Below the pieces are notes generated by a model. It was not told where the DNA came from. It made no database searches and was given only the letters and a program-made list of their open reading frames with translations. A stretch of 64,000 nucleotides of DNA from Lachnospiraceae bacterium (GTDB lineage Bacteria; Bacillota; Clostridia; Lachnospirales; Lachnospiraceae): positions 109,915 through 173,914 of the forward strand of contig SVFM01000003.1 in assembly GCA_015056865.1 (NCBI GenBank), read 5' to 3'. The first letter of the stretch is position 1, and every line of letters begins with the position of its first letter. Of this stretch, positions 1 through 9,583 are shown in pieces. A program made the position numbers and the translations under genes.

Positions 1-2
1 GT

Positions 3-989
3 TACTACGCCATGGACAGAGACAATAACTATGACAGAGTAGAGTTGGCATACAATGCCATGACCAAGGGCGAAGGCTTGACAGCACCCTGTGGCATCTG
101 TGGCATTCAGGCTTCCTATGACAGGGAGGAGACAGATGAGTTTGTAAAGCCCACTGTAACTGTGGAAGAGGGCAAGCCGGTTGCTACCATTCAGGATGGA
201 GACAGTGTGGTATTCTTTAATTTCCGACCTGACCGTGCAAGAGAGATCAGCAGAGCATTCTGCGATGACGATTTCAAGGGCTTTGACAGAGGGGCACGGA
301 AGGATATTACGTATGTTTGCTTCTCTGACTACGATCCTACCATTCCTAATAAAGAAGTGGCTTTCCACAAGGTATCTGTAACTAACACTTTCGGTGAGTG
401 GCTGGCAGCTAACAATATGACTCAGGCCAGAATTGCTGAGACAGAAAAGTATGCACATGTTACCTTCTTTTTCAATGGAGGAGTGGAAGAACCCAATGCA
501 GGTGAGGACAGGATCCTGGTAAATTCTCCTAAGGTTGCAACCTACGACTTAAAACCTGAGATGAGCGCATACGAAGTATGCGATAAGCTGACAGAGGCGA
601 TCCTCAGCGATCAATATGATGTGATCATCATCAACTTCGCAAATCCCGATATGGTAGGACATACAGGGGTGGAAAATGCGGCTGTGAAAGCTGTTGAAGC
701 GGTAGATGAGTGTGTGGGCAAGGCTGTGGAGGCCGTGAAAGAGGCAGATGGTGTATTGTTTATCTGTGCTGACCACGGTAACGCAGAGCAGCTGGTGGAT
801 TATGAGACCGGTGAACCCTTTACCGCCCATACTACCAATCCGGTACCCTTTATCCTTGTCAACTATGATCCTGCTTATACCCTGCGAGAGGGCGGATGTC
901 TGGCTGATATCGTGCCCACACTGATTCAGATCATGGGCAAGGAGCAGCCTGTAGAGATGACCGGTAAGTCCTTGTTAGTACAGAAATAA
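3..989 (+). CDS. gpmI: 2,3-bisphosphoglycerate-independent phosphoglycerate mutase (5' end outside window)
   Basis: Interconverts 3- and 2-phosphoglycerate in cytosolic glycolysis. The reading frame is open from base 3, so the N-terminal part lies upstream of the window. What is seen: the family sequence YYAMDRDNN at the very start, NFRPDRARE, a late metal-site motif CADHGNAE and AHTTNPVPF near the C-terminus, ending at MTGKSLL as in other GpmI proteins. The visible part is about 328 residues of a family that is usually about 510. It is followed by a hairpin terminator and then eno, the next glycolytic step. Family assignment is secure; the true start cannot be seen. Confidence 0.96.
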   Translation, partial: YYAMDRDNNYDRVELAYNAMTKGEGLTAPCGICGIQASYDREETDEFVKPTVTVEEGKPVATIQDGDSVVFFNFRPDRAREISRAFCDDDFKGFDRGARKDITYVCFSDYDPTIPNKEVAFHKVSVTNTFGEWLAANNMTQARIAETEKYAHVTFFFNGGVEEPNAGEDRILVNSPKVATYDLKPEMSAYEVCDKLTEAILSDQYDVIIINFANPDMVGHTGVENAAVKAVEAVDECVGKAVEAVKEADGVLFICADHGNAEQLVDYETGEPFTAHTTNPVPFILVNYDPAYTLREGGCLADIVPTLIQIMGKEQPVEMTGKSLLVQK

Positions 990-1010
990 AATAGACTTTT
1001 CTCGTGAAAT

Positions 1011-1050
1011 AATCCCCAACATATATGATTTTATGTGTTGGGGAATTTTA
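1011..1050 (+). terminator. Intrinsic terminator after gpmI
   Basis: CCCCAACATA (1014-1023) pairs with TGTGTTGGGG (1034-1043) with one G-T pair and is followed by AATTTTAT. It separates gpmI from eno. A TTGACA at 1053-1058 directly after it could be the -35 box for eno, but no convincing -10 at normal spacing was found. Confidence 0.8.
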
Positions 1051-1180
1051 TGTTGACAATCTTTACATTCTGCAAGAAATCAAGTCTCTTTTATCTAAAA
1101 ATTTCCCCTAGTATGAAATTCCCTAAATCCGCCAATACTGGAAAAAGAAGTATCAGTTTTATGGAAAGGCGGGTATTTGT

Positions 1181-2506
1181 ATGAATTTATATTTAGAAAT
1201 TGTGGATGTACATGGCAGGGAGATTCTTGACTCCAGGGGAAATCCTACTGTGGAGGCAGAAGTAACTGTGAAAAGCAACAGAGATGGCTGGTTGTATACC
1301 GGCAGGGCTGCGGTGCCTTCCGGAGCCAGTACAGGTCAGTTTGAGGCTGTGGAGCTAAGGGACGGTGAAACCAGATACAGGGGATTGGGAGTGCAGCATG
1401 CGGTAAAAAATATTAATGATAAGCTGAAATCTGCCTTGATGGGAAAAAATGCATTGACTCAAGTATATATTGATCGTATTTTGATTGAGACAGACGGTAC
1501 CATCAATAAAGAAAATATAGGTGCCAATGCTACCCTGGGGGTTTCTATGGCATGCGCCAGGGCGGCAGCCCAGGCTTTGCATCTACCTCTTTATAGATAT
1601 TTGGGCGGTATCAATACCCAACAGTTGCCTGTTCCTATGATGAATATTTTAAATGGTGGTAAACATGCCTCTAATACAGTGGATTTTCAAGAATTTATGA
1701 TCATGCCCCTGCAGGCAGAAAATTTTGCGGACGGCCTGCGGATTTGTGCAGAAGTATACCATTGCCTGAAGAGAATTTTGCATAACAAGGGATTGTCAAC
1801 CGGAGTGGGGGATGAAGGAGGCTTTGCGCCGGATCTGCCGGATGCAGTCAGTGTGCTGGATACCATTATGGAGGCAATAAAGACTGCCGGCTATAAACCG
1901 GGAAGTCAGATTTGTATCGCACTGGATGTTGCCAGCAGTGAACTTTACCACGAAGATACCGGAATGTATCATTTCCCCGGTGAGTCCAGTTTGACAGGAC
2001 AGGAGGTGGTGCGGGATACCTCTGAAATGATTGCTTATTATGAGAGCCTTTTGGAGAGATTTCCCATCGTCTCTATCGAGGATGGGCTTGCGGAGGATGA
2101 TTGGGATGGATGGAAACAGATGACCAAACGGCTGGGGGATAAGGTACAGCTGGTGGGTGATGACTTATTTGTAACCAATGTAAAACGTCTGGATGCAGGT
2201 ATTAAGTTGAATGTAGCCAATGCGATCCTGGTAAAGGTAAATCAGATCGGAACTCTCACAGAGGCATTTGAGGCGGTGGAGATGGCTCAAAAAAGTGGAT
2301 ATCGTGCAGTGATCTCCCACAGATCCGGGGAGACGGAGGATACCATTATATCAGATATAGCGGTAGCTTTGAATGCAGGGCAGATCAAGACAGGTGCTCC
2401 TTGCCGCAGTGACAGGGTTGCAAAGTATAACAGGCTTCTGCGTATTGAAGAGGAGCTTGGAACCGCGTCAAAATATTTTGATATTTTTGCGGCGCAGAGA
2501 AAATAA
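1181..2506 (+). CDS. eno: Enolase (phosphopyruvate hydratase)
   Basis: Dehydrates 2-phosphoglycerate to phosphoenolpyruvate. The 441 residues show the full family pattern: [13 protein letters not shown] near the N-terminus, [31 protein letters not shown] and VGDDLFVTN (metal and substrate ligands), LVKVNQIGT with the catalytic lysine, and [10 protein letters not shown]. Normal length is about 430. The ATG is preceded by an AAAGGCGG-like ribosome site. The next gene, an ABC binding protein, starts only 23 bases downstream with no terminator between, so read-through into the peptide importer operon is likely. The loop before GANATLGVS reads NKENI instead of the usual NKSKL/F type sequence, a minor variation. 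Confidence 0.97.
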   Translation: MNLYLEIVDVHGREILDSRGNPTVEAEVTVKSNRDGWLYTGRAAVPSGASTGQFEAVELRDGETRYRGLGVQHAVKNINDKLKSALMGKNALTQVYIDRILIETDGTINKENIGANATLGVSMACARAAAQALHLPLYRYLGGINTQQLPVPMMNILNGGKHASNTVDFQEFMIMPLQAENFADGLRICAEVYHCLKRILHNKGLSTGVGDEGGFAPDLPDAVSVLDTIMEAIKTAGYKPGSQICIALDVASSELYHEDTGMYHFPGESSLTGQEVVRDTSEMIAYYESLLERFPIVSIEDGLAEDDWDGWKQMTKRLGDKVQLVGDDLFVTNVKRLDAGIKLNVANAILVKVNQIGTLTEAFEAVEMAQKSGYRAVISHRSGETEDTIISDIAVALNAGQIKTGAPCRSDRVAKYNRLLRIEEELGTASKYFDIFAAQRK

Positions 2507-2529
2507 ACCCCGGGAAAGGAGCAAAGACG

Positions 2530-5055
2530 ATGAAAAAGATTTTCAAAAGAATGCATGCTTTTTTGCTGGCTGTAACGGTGCTTTTTTCTTTGGTAGCCTG
2601 CGGCAGAGAGGATGTTGAAAATCCCGATAACAGTGGCAGTTCAGTAAGTGATGGCTCCGGGCAAGGACAGCAAGAGTCTTTCACTTATAATACTGCATTG
2701 GCTGATTTTCCTACCAATTGGAGCCCTTTTCAGAATCAGACAGCTACAGATGCAGAGATTCTGAATTATATTACAGAGGGTTTTTATGTGTTTGATTATA
2801 ACGAGACGGAAGATGGTTATCGTCTGGTGCCAGGGGCAGCAGCAGCGGAACCGGAGGATGTAACTGCAGATTATGTGGGGCGGTTTGGTATTGAAAAGGG
2901 AGAAACTGCCCGGGCTTGGAAGATTACGCTGAGAAAGGATTTGATGTGGGAAGACGGTGTTTCTATTACGGCTCAGGATTATGTGAAAAGTGCCCAACTG
3001 TTGTTGGCTCCTAAGGCGCAGAATCACAGAGCGGATTCTCTGTATTCAGGCAACCTATCCATTGTAAACGCCCAGGAGTATTTATATCAGGGGCAGTATG
3101 CCTTTACAGATATTGTTTCCGCCAACCCTGAGCCGGAAGAGTATATTGCAATGAGCCGCATTACGGTTTCGGAGGAAGGAACCCTTACTGTTCAGGGCAA
3201 GGATATTGCGCTGAACATCTATTCCTGCGGAAGATGGGATGAGGACAGGGGAATGGATGCGTACTATAAAGCCAACAAGGAACTTTTTGTAAAAGATGGT
3301 AAGGATCTGTATACGGAATTGTTTACCCCTTTGGCAGATGCAAAGGGATATGTGAGATTGACTGAGGAAATCCTAGAAGGGCTGAAACATGTCATTGCAG
3401 GTTTGAAGGGCTATGAAGATGTGGAGGAATATGAGAAAAAAGAAGGCTCCTATGGGCTTGTAGAGTGGCAGGAATTTTGCTTTTTAGGGCAGAACTATCC
3501 GGAGATCAGTTTTGATCAGGTTGGAGTCACTGCTCTATCTGATACAGAACTTGTGCTGATCCTAAAAAAGCCTCTGGATGGATTCTACCTCCTTTATGCC
3601 TTGACTGATTCCTGGCTGGTGGACCAGGACTTGTATTTAAGCTGTGCCAGTGAGGTAAACGGCGTATATACTAACAGCTATGGGACTTCTGCGGAGACTA
3701 CTATTTCTTATGGACCCTATACGTTGGAATTTTTTCAGCCTGACAAGCAGTATGTGCTGAAGAGAAATGAAAACTTTCATGGTGTGAAAGAAGGATATTA
3801 TGAGACCACAACATGGCAGGTAGACTGTGTGTCGGAACCTTCCACAAGGCTGGAAATGTTTTTAAACGGTCAGTTGGACACTTATGAATTGGCGGCGGAA
3901 GATATGGAAACCTATGCCACCAGTGATCACACCTATTATACCACCAGTGATTCTACTTTTTTTGTGGCCTTGAATCCGGATATGGATGCACTGGTTGCTG
4001 CGCAAAAAGCACTGGGAAACAATTACAATAAAACGATTCTAACAGTAAAAGAGTTTCGGCAGGCACTTTCTTTTGCATTGGATCGCAGTGCATTCGCTCT
4101 GGCAGCGCTGCCTACCTGTAATCCGGCGTTTGGTGTTTATTCTAATCTGATCGTATCCGATCCTGAAACCGGCGAAACTTATCGCTCTACCGAGAGTGCT
4201 AAGTGGGTGTTAGCCAGATTTTGGGGCGTCAGCGATGATATTGGGACGGGAAAAATGTATGAAACGGTAGATGATGCAGTTGCCAATATTACCGGTTATA
4301 ATCTGGAAATGGCCAGACAGCTCTTTCAAGAGGCTTATGAGATTGCAATAGCTGACGAACTTATGGATGAAAATGATGTGGTGGAAATAAAGATCGGTCT
4401 GCCAAACAGCACGTCCCAGGCTTATGCCAAAGGATACGAGTTTTTGGTAAACTGTTATACCGAGGCGGTAAAAGGGACACCGCTGGAAGGAAGATTAAGT
4501 TTTTCCAAGGACGATACTCTGGGTAATGGTTTTGCAAATGCCCTGCGGTCAAACCGTGTGGATATGCTGTTTTTGGTGGGATGGACGGGATCTGCGCTGG
4601 ATCCTTATAGCTTGATGGAGGCGTATACCACATCAGATTATCAGTATAATCCTTCTTGGGATACTTCCAAGGAGATGGTAACCATCAATATAGATGGGAC
4701 GGATTACACGGCTTCTGTATTGGACTGGACCTATTGTATGGGGGGAGAGGAGATTGTGATTACGGCAAAAGGCGGTGGAGCAAGAACCTTTCGGGCCGGT
4801 GTCAATGATCATGTGGATGAAATAAGACTTCAGATCCTGACAGCTCTTGAAAATGCAGTCCTTAGCACCTATGATCTGATTCCTCTTGTGGATGATTCTA
4901 CTGCCGCATTAAAGGGAATGCAGGTGCAATACTATACGGAAGAGTATATTTTTGGTGTAGGCCGGGGCGGTCTTAAATATATGACCTATCAATATAGTGA
5001 TGAAGAATGGGAAGAGTTTGTTGCACAGAAGGGCGGTTCTCTCATTTATCGTTAA
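2530..5055 (+). CDS. Oligopeptide ABC transporter substrate-binding lipoprotein (OppA-like)
   Basis: Extracellular binding protein of family SBP_bac_5, anchored by lipid on the outer face of the membrane. The first 25 residues form a lipoprotein signal ending LVAC, followed by a low-complexity Ser/Gly linker. Family motifs follow: WSPFQNQTATDAEILNYITEGFY, WKITLRKDLMWEDG, and a C-terminal region with repeated Tyr/Trp-rich blocks. At 841 residues it is longer than typical OppA proteins (about 540-600), with extra sequence around residues 240-320. AAAGGAG precedes the ATG. It heads an A-B-C-D-F operon on the same strand. Substrate specificity cannot be told from sequence. Confidence 0.93.
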   Translation: MKKIFKRMHAFLLAVTVLFSLVACGREDVENPDNSGSSVSDGSGQGQQESFTYNTALADFPTNWSPFQNQTATDAEILNYITEGFYVFDYNETEDGYRLVPGAAAAEPEDVTADYVGRFGIEKGETARAWKITLRKDLMWEDGVSITAQDYVKSAQLLLAPKAQNHRADSLYSGNLSIVNAQEYLYQGQYAFTDIVSANPEPEEYIAMSRITVSEEGTLTVQGKDIALNIYSCGRWDEDRGMDAYYKANKELFVKDGKDLYTELFTPLADAKGYVRLTEEILEGLKHVIAGLKGYEDVEEYEKKEGSYGLVEWQEFCFLGQNYPEISFDQVGVTALSDTELVLILKKPLDGFYLLYALTDSWLVDQDLYLSCASEVNGVYTNSYGTSAETTISYGPYTLEFFQPDKQYVLKRNENFHGVKEGYYETTTWQVDCVSEPSTRLEMFLNGQLDTYELAAEDMETYATSDHTYYTTSDSTFFVALNPDMDALVAAQKALGNNYNKTILTVKEFRQALSFALDRSAFALAALPTCNPAFGVYSNLIVSDPETGETYRSTESAKWVLARFWGVSDDIGTGKMYETVDDAVANITGYNLEMARQLFQEAYEIAIADELMDENDVVEIKIGLPNSTSQAYAKGYEFLVNCYTEAVKGTPLEGRLSFSKDDTLGNGFANALRSNRVDMLFLVGWTGSALDPYSLMEAYTTSDYQYNPSWDTSKEMVTINIDGTDYTASVLDWTYCMGGEEIVITAKGGGARTFRAGVNDHVDEIRLQILTALENAVLSTYDLIPLVDDSTAALKGMQVQYYTEEYIFGVGRGGLKYMTYQYSDEEWEEFVAQKGGSLIYR

Positions 5056-5084
5056 TCATCACAGGCAGCGGGCGGAGGTGTTTT

Positions 5085-6035
5085 ATGATCAGATATGTGC
5101 TAAGGCGTATAGTACTAATGTTTTTTGTGCTTTTTGTGATTCTCACCATATGCTTTGTTTTGGTCAAGCTTCTGCCCGTGGTAGATGCACAGCAATTCGG
5201 TAAAGACATGAATCTTATCTTGCAGAGAAGAGAAGCCCTAGGGTATAACAAACCGATTCTGGTACAATACGGGATTTTTTTAAAAAAGAGCGTATTTGGC
5301 GGAGACTGGGGAATCAGCGAGGCACTTTACAGAGGCCAGGATGTTTGGACCATATTCGTGTCAAAGATTCCGGCCACCCTGCTGGTGAATCTATATTCCA
5401 TGCTTTTTAGTGTTCCGCTGGGGCTTATTTTAGGTATTTATGCAGCTTTGAAGAAAAATAAATGGCAGGACTATACCATATCCACCGTGGTCATGGTGTT
5501 CATCTCTGTTCCCAGCTATGTGTATGCGCTTTTGGTTCAGTATGTGCTTTGTTTTCAGCTAAAGCTGTTTCCTTTGCAGATGAAGAGTGGGACAGACTGG
5601 TTTTCCTGGGAAATGTTTTTGTCTGTTATCCCACCCTGCTTATCATTGGGTTTTTCCAGTGTGGCCAGTCTGGCTCGTTATACCCGGGCAGAACTGGCAG
5701 AAGTGCTGACCAGTGATTTTATGCTGTTGGCCAAGGCCAAAGGGTTGACCAGGACCCAGGCCACAATGCGTCATGCGCTGCGTAATTCCATGGTGCCTGT
5801 ATTTCCTATTATCTTGGGCAATTTTGTGGGTATTTTATCGGGTTCACTGATCATTGAAAAAATTTTTGGTATTCCGGGAGTTGGGCAGTTATATGTCAAT
5901 TCTATTACGGCTTTGGACTATAACTTCTTTATGCTGCTGTCTGCATTTTATACTTTAGTAGGGCTGGTCAGCGGCATCGTAGTAGACATCAGCTATGGTT
6001 TGATTGATCCCAGGATCAGAATGGGGGAGCGCTAG
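5085..6035 (+). CDS. Oligopeptide ABC transporter permease (OppB-like)
   Basis: Inner-membrane permease subunit, 316 residues. The start at 5085 (MIRYVLRRI) is chosen because GGAGGTG lies at 5074-5080 and because the OppB family begins with this amphipathic segment; an upstream in-frame extension from 5007 overlaps the preceding gene and looks non-native. Six hydrophobic segments are visible. The EAA coupling loop reads AEVLTSDFMLLAKAKGLTRT followed by the LRNSMVPV sequence that contacts the ATPases. The C-terminus IDPRIRMGER is typical. It is 2 bases from the next gene, so translation is coupled. Confidence 0.95.
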   Translation: MIRYVLRRIVLMFFVLFVILTICFVLVKLLPVVDAQQFGKDMNLILQRREALGYNKPILVQYGIFLKKSVFGGDWGISEALYRGQDVWTIFVSKIPATLLVNLYSMLFSVPLGLILGIYAALKKNKWQDYTISTVVMVFISVPSYVYALLVQYVLCFQLKLFPLQMKSGTDWFSWEMFLSVIPPCLSLGFSSVASLARYTRAELAEVLTSDFMLLAKAKGLTRTQATMRHALRNSMVPVFPIILGNFVGILSGSLIIEKIFGIPGVGQLYVNSITALDYNFFMLLSAFYTLVGLVSGIVVDISYGLIDPRIRMGER

Positions 6036-6037
6036 TT

Positions 6038-7540
6038 ATGGAGGAAAAGATACCGAAAGAAAAATTTGAGTTTTATATTCGTGAGGAAAAGATTCAGGAT
6101 AAAGAATTTGATACAAAGCCTGTGGGATATTTTCAAGATGCCATGATCCGATTTTGTCGGAATAAAAGTTCTGTGACAGCAGCTGTGATTATCATTTTTT
6201 TAGTTCTTTTTGCAATTTTCGTGCCTATCTTCTGTGACAATCGTTATACAAAAAATCCTACAGATACCACGTATCTGCAATATGGCAAGCTGCTTCCCAA
6301 GTGTAAGTGGTTTGCCTGGGCAGGGTGGGATGGTTGCTCAGATGAGACATTGAGTGCGTCGGATTATTATGCCAGACTTGCCATAGGAGTTGAGACAGGA
6401 AAAAATCCCATCGTCAAGGTTTATAGCACGGACCAAAGCACGTATTACGATGTGAGGACGGATTCCTATGTAAAGAATGGCATGATTTATCTGACGCTTA
6501 CAGAAACTGAATATAAAGCGATTCAGGACTGGCAAAATGAGACAGGGGTACAGGTAATTTATCCGGCGGTGGATGCTGTCGGATTGGGTTTGGAGGCTCT
6601 GAAGAATAATGCCAACATCTGGTATGAATGTAATCGGAAGGGTGCTCCGGTGTTAGATCGGGATGGAAATTATGTTCCCATCTACAAGGTGACTGGTAAT
6701 GACGGAGGATATGACAGTCTGAGGATTCCGGGGGATGACGGATATTATCGTTATGCCCAGATTACAGGAAGTTCAGGGGCGGTATCTTATAGAGTCAGAG
6801 TGTTTACTTACACATATTTTCAATATAAATATGGGTTTGAACCTTCTTTCTTGTTTGGTACAAATGCTTTTGGCCAGGATATCATTACAAGACTTGCGCG
6901 GGCGGCCCGGTTCAGCTTTTTGTTGGCAGTTGGGATATCTGCCATCAATTTGTTGATTGGTGCAGTTTACGGCGCCATAGAAGGGTATTACGGAGGAAAG
7001 ACAGATCTTATCATGGAGCGGATATCTGATATTTTAAGCGGCGTTCCATTCATTGTGGTGACCTCCTTGTTTCAGTTGCATTTGTCTCAAAGAGTTGGTG
7101 TGGTACATTCGCTTTTGTTTGCCTTTGTCTTGACAGGGTGGATCGGCATGGCAAGTTCTACTCGCATGCAGTTTTATCGGTTTAAGAATCAAGAGTATAT
7201 TTTGGCTGCAAGAACTTTGGGAGCCGGGGATAGAAGGCTGATGTTCCGTCATATCTTTCCCAATGCGCTGGGGACATTGATCACTACTGCGGTGCTCATC
7301 ATTCCCAATGTGGTATATTCCGAGTCCAATCTTACCTATCTGGGCATTGTGAATCTGGATTCGGCTACCATGTCCTCTATAGGCAGCATGCTTTCTGCCG
7401 GACAACCCTTACTTTCCACTTATCCCCATATTATTTTGTTTCCGGCAATTTATATCTCACTGATGATGATCTCCTTTAACCTGTTTGGCAACGGACTTAG
7501 GGATGCTTTTAATCCATCACTCAGAGGAACGGAGAATTAG
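6038..7540 (+). CDS. Oligopeptide ABC transporter permease (OppC-like) with large extracytoplasmic insertion
   Basis: Second permease of the importer, 500 residues instead of the usual ~300. The N-terminal cytoplasmic stretch and first membrane segment (about residues 47-67) are normal. Then about 200 residues (70-268) rich in Tyr, Asp and Gly are inserted on the outer side before the family resumes with FLFGTNAFGQDIITRLARAA. The rest holds five membrane segments and the EAA loop (AARTLGAGDRRLMFRHIFPNA). The insert has alternating aromatic/polar composition suggestive of a beta-rich domain but no recognised motif. Starts 2 bases after the B permease and ends 3 bases before the D ATPase. Confidence 0.93.
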   Translation: MEEKIPKEKFEFYIREEKIQDKEFDTKPVGYFQDAMIRFCRNKSSVTAAVIIIFLVLFAIFVPIFCDNRYTKNPTDTTYLQYGKLLPKCKWFAWAGWDGCSDETLSASDYYARLAIGVETGKNPIVKVYSTDQSTYYDVRTDSYVKNGMIYLTLTETEYKAIQDWQNETGVQVIYPAVDAVGLGLEALKNNANIWYECNRKGAPVLDRDGNYVPIYKVTGNDGGYDSLRIPGDDGYYRYAQITGSSGAVSYRVRVFTYTYFQYKYGFEPSFLFGTNAFGQDIITRLARAARFSFLLAVGISAINLLIGAVYGAIEGYYGGKTDLIMERISDILSGVPFIVVTSLFQLHLSQRVGVVHSLLFAFVLTGWIGMASSTRMQFYRFKNQEYILAARTLGAGDRRLMFRHIFPNALGTLITTAVLIIPNVVYSESNLTYLGIVNLDSATMSSIGSMLSAGQPLLSTYPHIILFPAIYISLMMISFNLFGNGLRDAFNPSLRGTEN

Positions 7541-7543
7541 ATT

Positions 7544-9580
7544 ATGAGAAAGAAATTATCGGTAGAAAATCTGGTCGTTTCCTTTCGCACACATGGCGGG
7601 AAAGTACAGGCTGTCAGGAATATCAGTTTTCACTTAAATCAAGGAGAAACCCTTGCCCTCGTGGGAGAATCCGGATCCGGAAAATCTGTAACTTCCAAGG
7701 CGATCCTGGGCATTTTGGCAGGAAATTCCGTGGTGGAAGGAGGATCCATCCTATATGATGGCATGGATTTGTTGCGCATATCGGAGGAGGAATTTTATTC
7801 CGTACGGGGAGATAAGATTGCCATGATCTTTCAGGATCCCATGTCCAGCCTGAATCCTATCATGCGTATCGGCAAACAATTGACAGAGGCCATGCTGCTA
7901 AAAGGAAGGATCCGACAAAAATCCTGTAGAAAGGCGTTCAATAGTACACTTTCTCTACTTTCCAAAACCATGGTCAGAGCCATTGCAAAAGGCGATGTGG
8001 TGAAGGCTGCAAAGATAAAAAAACAATGCAAAGATTTTGACAAATCTCAGTTCAAACATATTGCCCTTAAGCAGGCTTACAGTGAGGCCAGGGAATCGTC
8101 CGCCCAGGCTGTGGAAGAGATCGGAGAGATGCTCTTTCATATTGAAAAAGAGGTTTTTACGGACCAACGGTACTTTCTGGGAGAGATCCAGCGCCTGGCA
8201 TCCGGGGCGATCAATGACTATGTGGTAGGTGGGGAAGATAAGGCCAGGCTGCAGTCACTTTTAAAGGAGCTTCAAAAAGTTTCCGGGAAAGAGATCCGCA
8301 GGAAGGAGTATCCCCAGACCAGTCGTTTATTGAAGGAAATTTCGGTTATTTTGGAGCAGGGCCTTGCTGGAGACGAACCGGATTTTTTCAGTATGGGGTA
8401 TTACATGGTGTTTGCCGGAAAATCTTTGCCTCGATTGGATGTCTTACAGTTAAACCAGTATATGAAAAACTACATGGATGAAAATTTTATGGATGACTTT
8501 CAAAGTTACATTGCAGATACGCTGGAATTTAGTGCCAAGGAGCATGTGGTTTTGAAGGCGCGGGCAGTGGAGGTATTGGAGCAGCAGAGGGAGATGTTTG
8601 GCTCTGAAGGTTTTAGGAAGGGGAAATATAGGAAGGCCACGAGAGAGGTAGTGAGAGCTGTGGAGGCGTCTATTGATAAATTGGAGATCAGAAAGGATAC
8701 TCTGGCTTATACTTTTGGAAGACGCTTAAGGGCCGCTTTGTCCGGTTGTGATAACAATTCAGATTCCAGGACTTTTTGCAAAGAAGCTGTCATGGTAATC
8801 GACCAAATGATCCAGCATTATAAGAAACAATTAAATTCCCCAAAAGCCAGAGACTATGAGGCAGAGACGGAGGAAGTGATTGCTTTTTTCAAGGAAAAGG
8901 CCTCCGGTGCAGTGCAAAAGATAACCGGTAGTGGAGCCAAATACAAGGCATTGAAGCTCATGGAAGAGGTGGGGATTTCTGATGCCAGAAAGCGTTTTCG
9001 CCAATACCCGTTTGAGTTTTCCGGTGGTATGAGGCAACGTATCGTGATCGCCATTGCACTGGCAGCAGACCCGGACATTCTGATCTGTGATGAGCCTACC
9101 ACAGCTTTGGATGTGACAATTCAGGCACAGATTCTGGAACTGATCAACAAGCTGAAGGAGAACAGACATCTTTCTATTTTATTTATTACTCATGATCTTG
9201 GTGTGGTTGCCTACATGGCGGATCGTATTGCAGTGATGTATGCAGGTAAAATTGTAGAGATCGGTACCTGTGAAGAGATTTTCTATGCACCGGCCCATCC
9301 CTATACCTGGGCCCTGCTTTCGGCTATGCCGGATGTGGAGAGCAAAGAAAGACTGGAGGCCATTCCGGGGACGCCCCCCAATATGCTGCATCCGCCGGTA
9401 GGAGATGCTTTTGCAGAGCGCAATCAGTATGCTTTGAAGATAGATTTTGAAAAAGAACCTCCCATGTTTGAGATTAGTAAGACGCACCGCGCAGCAACTT
9501 GGCTTTTGCATCCGGATGCTCCGAAAGTAGAGCCTCCTGAGAGCATTGTAAGGCGTACTGCCAGAAGGAAGGAGGGGTAA
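7544..9580 (+). CDS. Oligopeptide ABC transporter ATPase (OppD-like) with ~340-residue internal insertion
   Basis: ATP-hydrolysing subunit, 678 residues against about 330 for OppD. Walker A GESGSGKS lies at residues 41-48 and the Q-loop IFQDPMSSLNP near residue 97. About residues 125-465 are then an extra, strongly charged, helix-forming stretch (many Lys, Glu, Ala and Arg). The canonical domain resumes with KLMEEVGISDARKRFRQYP, signature FSGGMRQR (493-500), Walker B ILICDE (512-517) and switch histidine 550. The C-terminal oligopeptide-transporter extension with PGTPPNMLHPP follows. All catalytic residues are kept, so it should be an active ATPase. The insert sits between the Q-loop and the signature, the helical subdomain that touches the permease. 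Confidence 0.93.
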   Translation: MRKKLSVENLVVSFRTHGGKVQAVRNISFHLNQGETLALVGESGSGKSVTSKAILGILAGNSVVEGGSILYDGMDLLRISEEEFYSVRGDKIAMIFQDPMSSLNPIMRIGKQLTEAMLLKGRIRQKSCRKAFNSTLSLLSKTMVRAIAKGDVVKAAKIKKQCKDFDKSQFKHIALKQAYSEARESSAQAVEEIGEMLFHIEKEVFTDQRYFLGEIQRLASGAINDYVVGGEDKARLQSLLKELQKVSGKEIRRKEYPQTSRLLKEISVILEQGLAGDEPDFFSMGYYMVFAGKSLPRLDVLQLNQYMKNYMDENFMDDFQSYIADTLEFSAKEHVVLKARAVEVLEQQREMFGSEGFRKGKYRKATREVVRAVEASIDKLEIRKDTLAYTFGRRLRAALSGCDNNSDSRTFCKEAVMVIDQMIQHYKKQLNSPKARDYEAETEEVIAFFKEKASGAVQKITGSGAKYKALKLMEEVGISDARKRFRQYPFEFSGGMRQRIVIAIALAADPDILICDEPTTALDVTIQAQILELINKLKENRHLSILFITHDLGVVAYMADRIAVMYAGKIVEIGTCEEIFYAPAHPYTWALLSAMPDVESKERLEAIPGTPPNMLHPPVGDAFAERNQYALKIDFEKEPPMFEISKTHRAATWLLHPDAPKVEPPESIVRRTARRKEG

Positions 9581-9583
9581 CAG

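Noticed and set aside
1129..1170. CCGCC/GGCGG pairing around the eno ribosome site
   Set aside because: Only five pairs over a 30-base loop; too weak to claim regulation.
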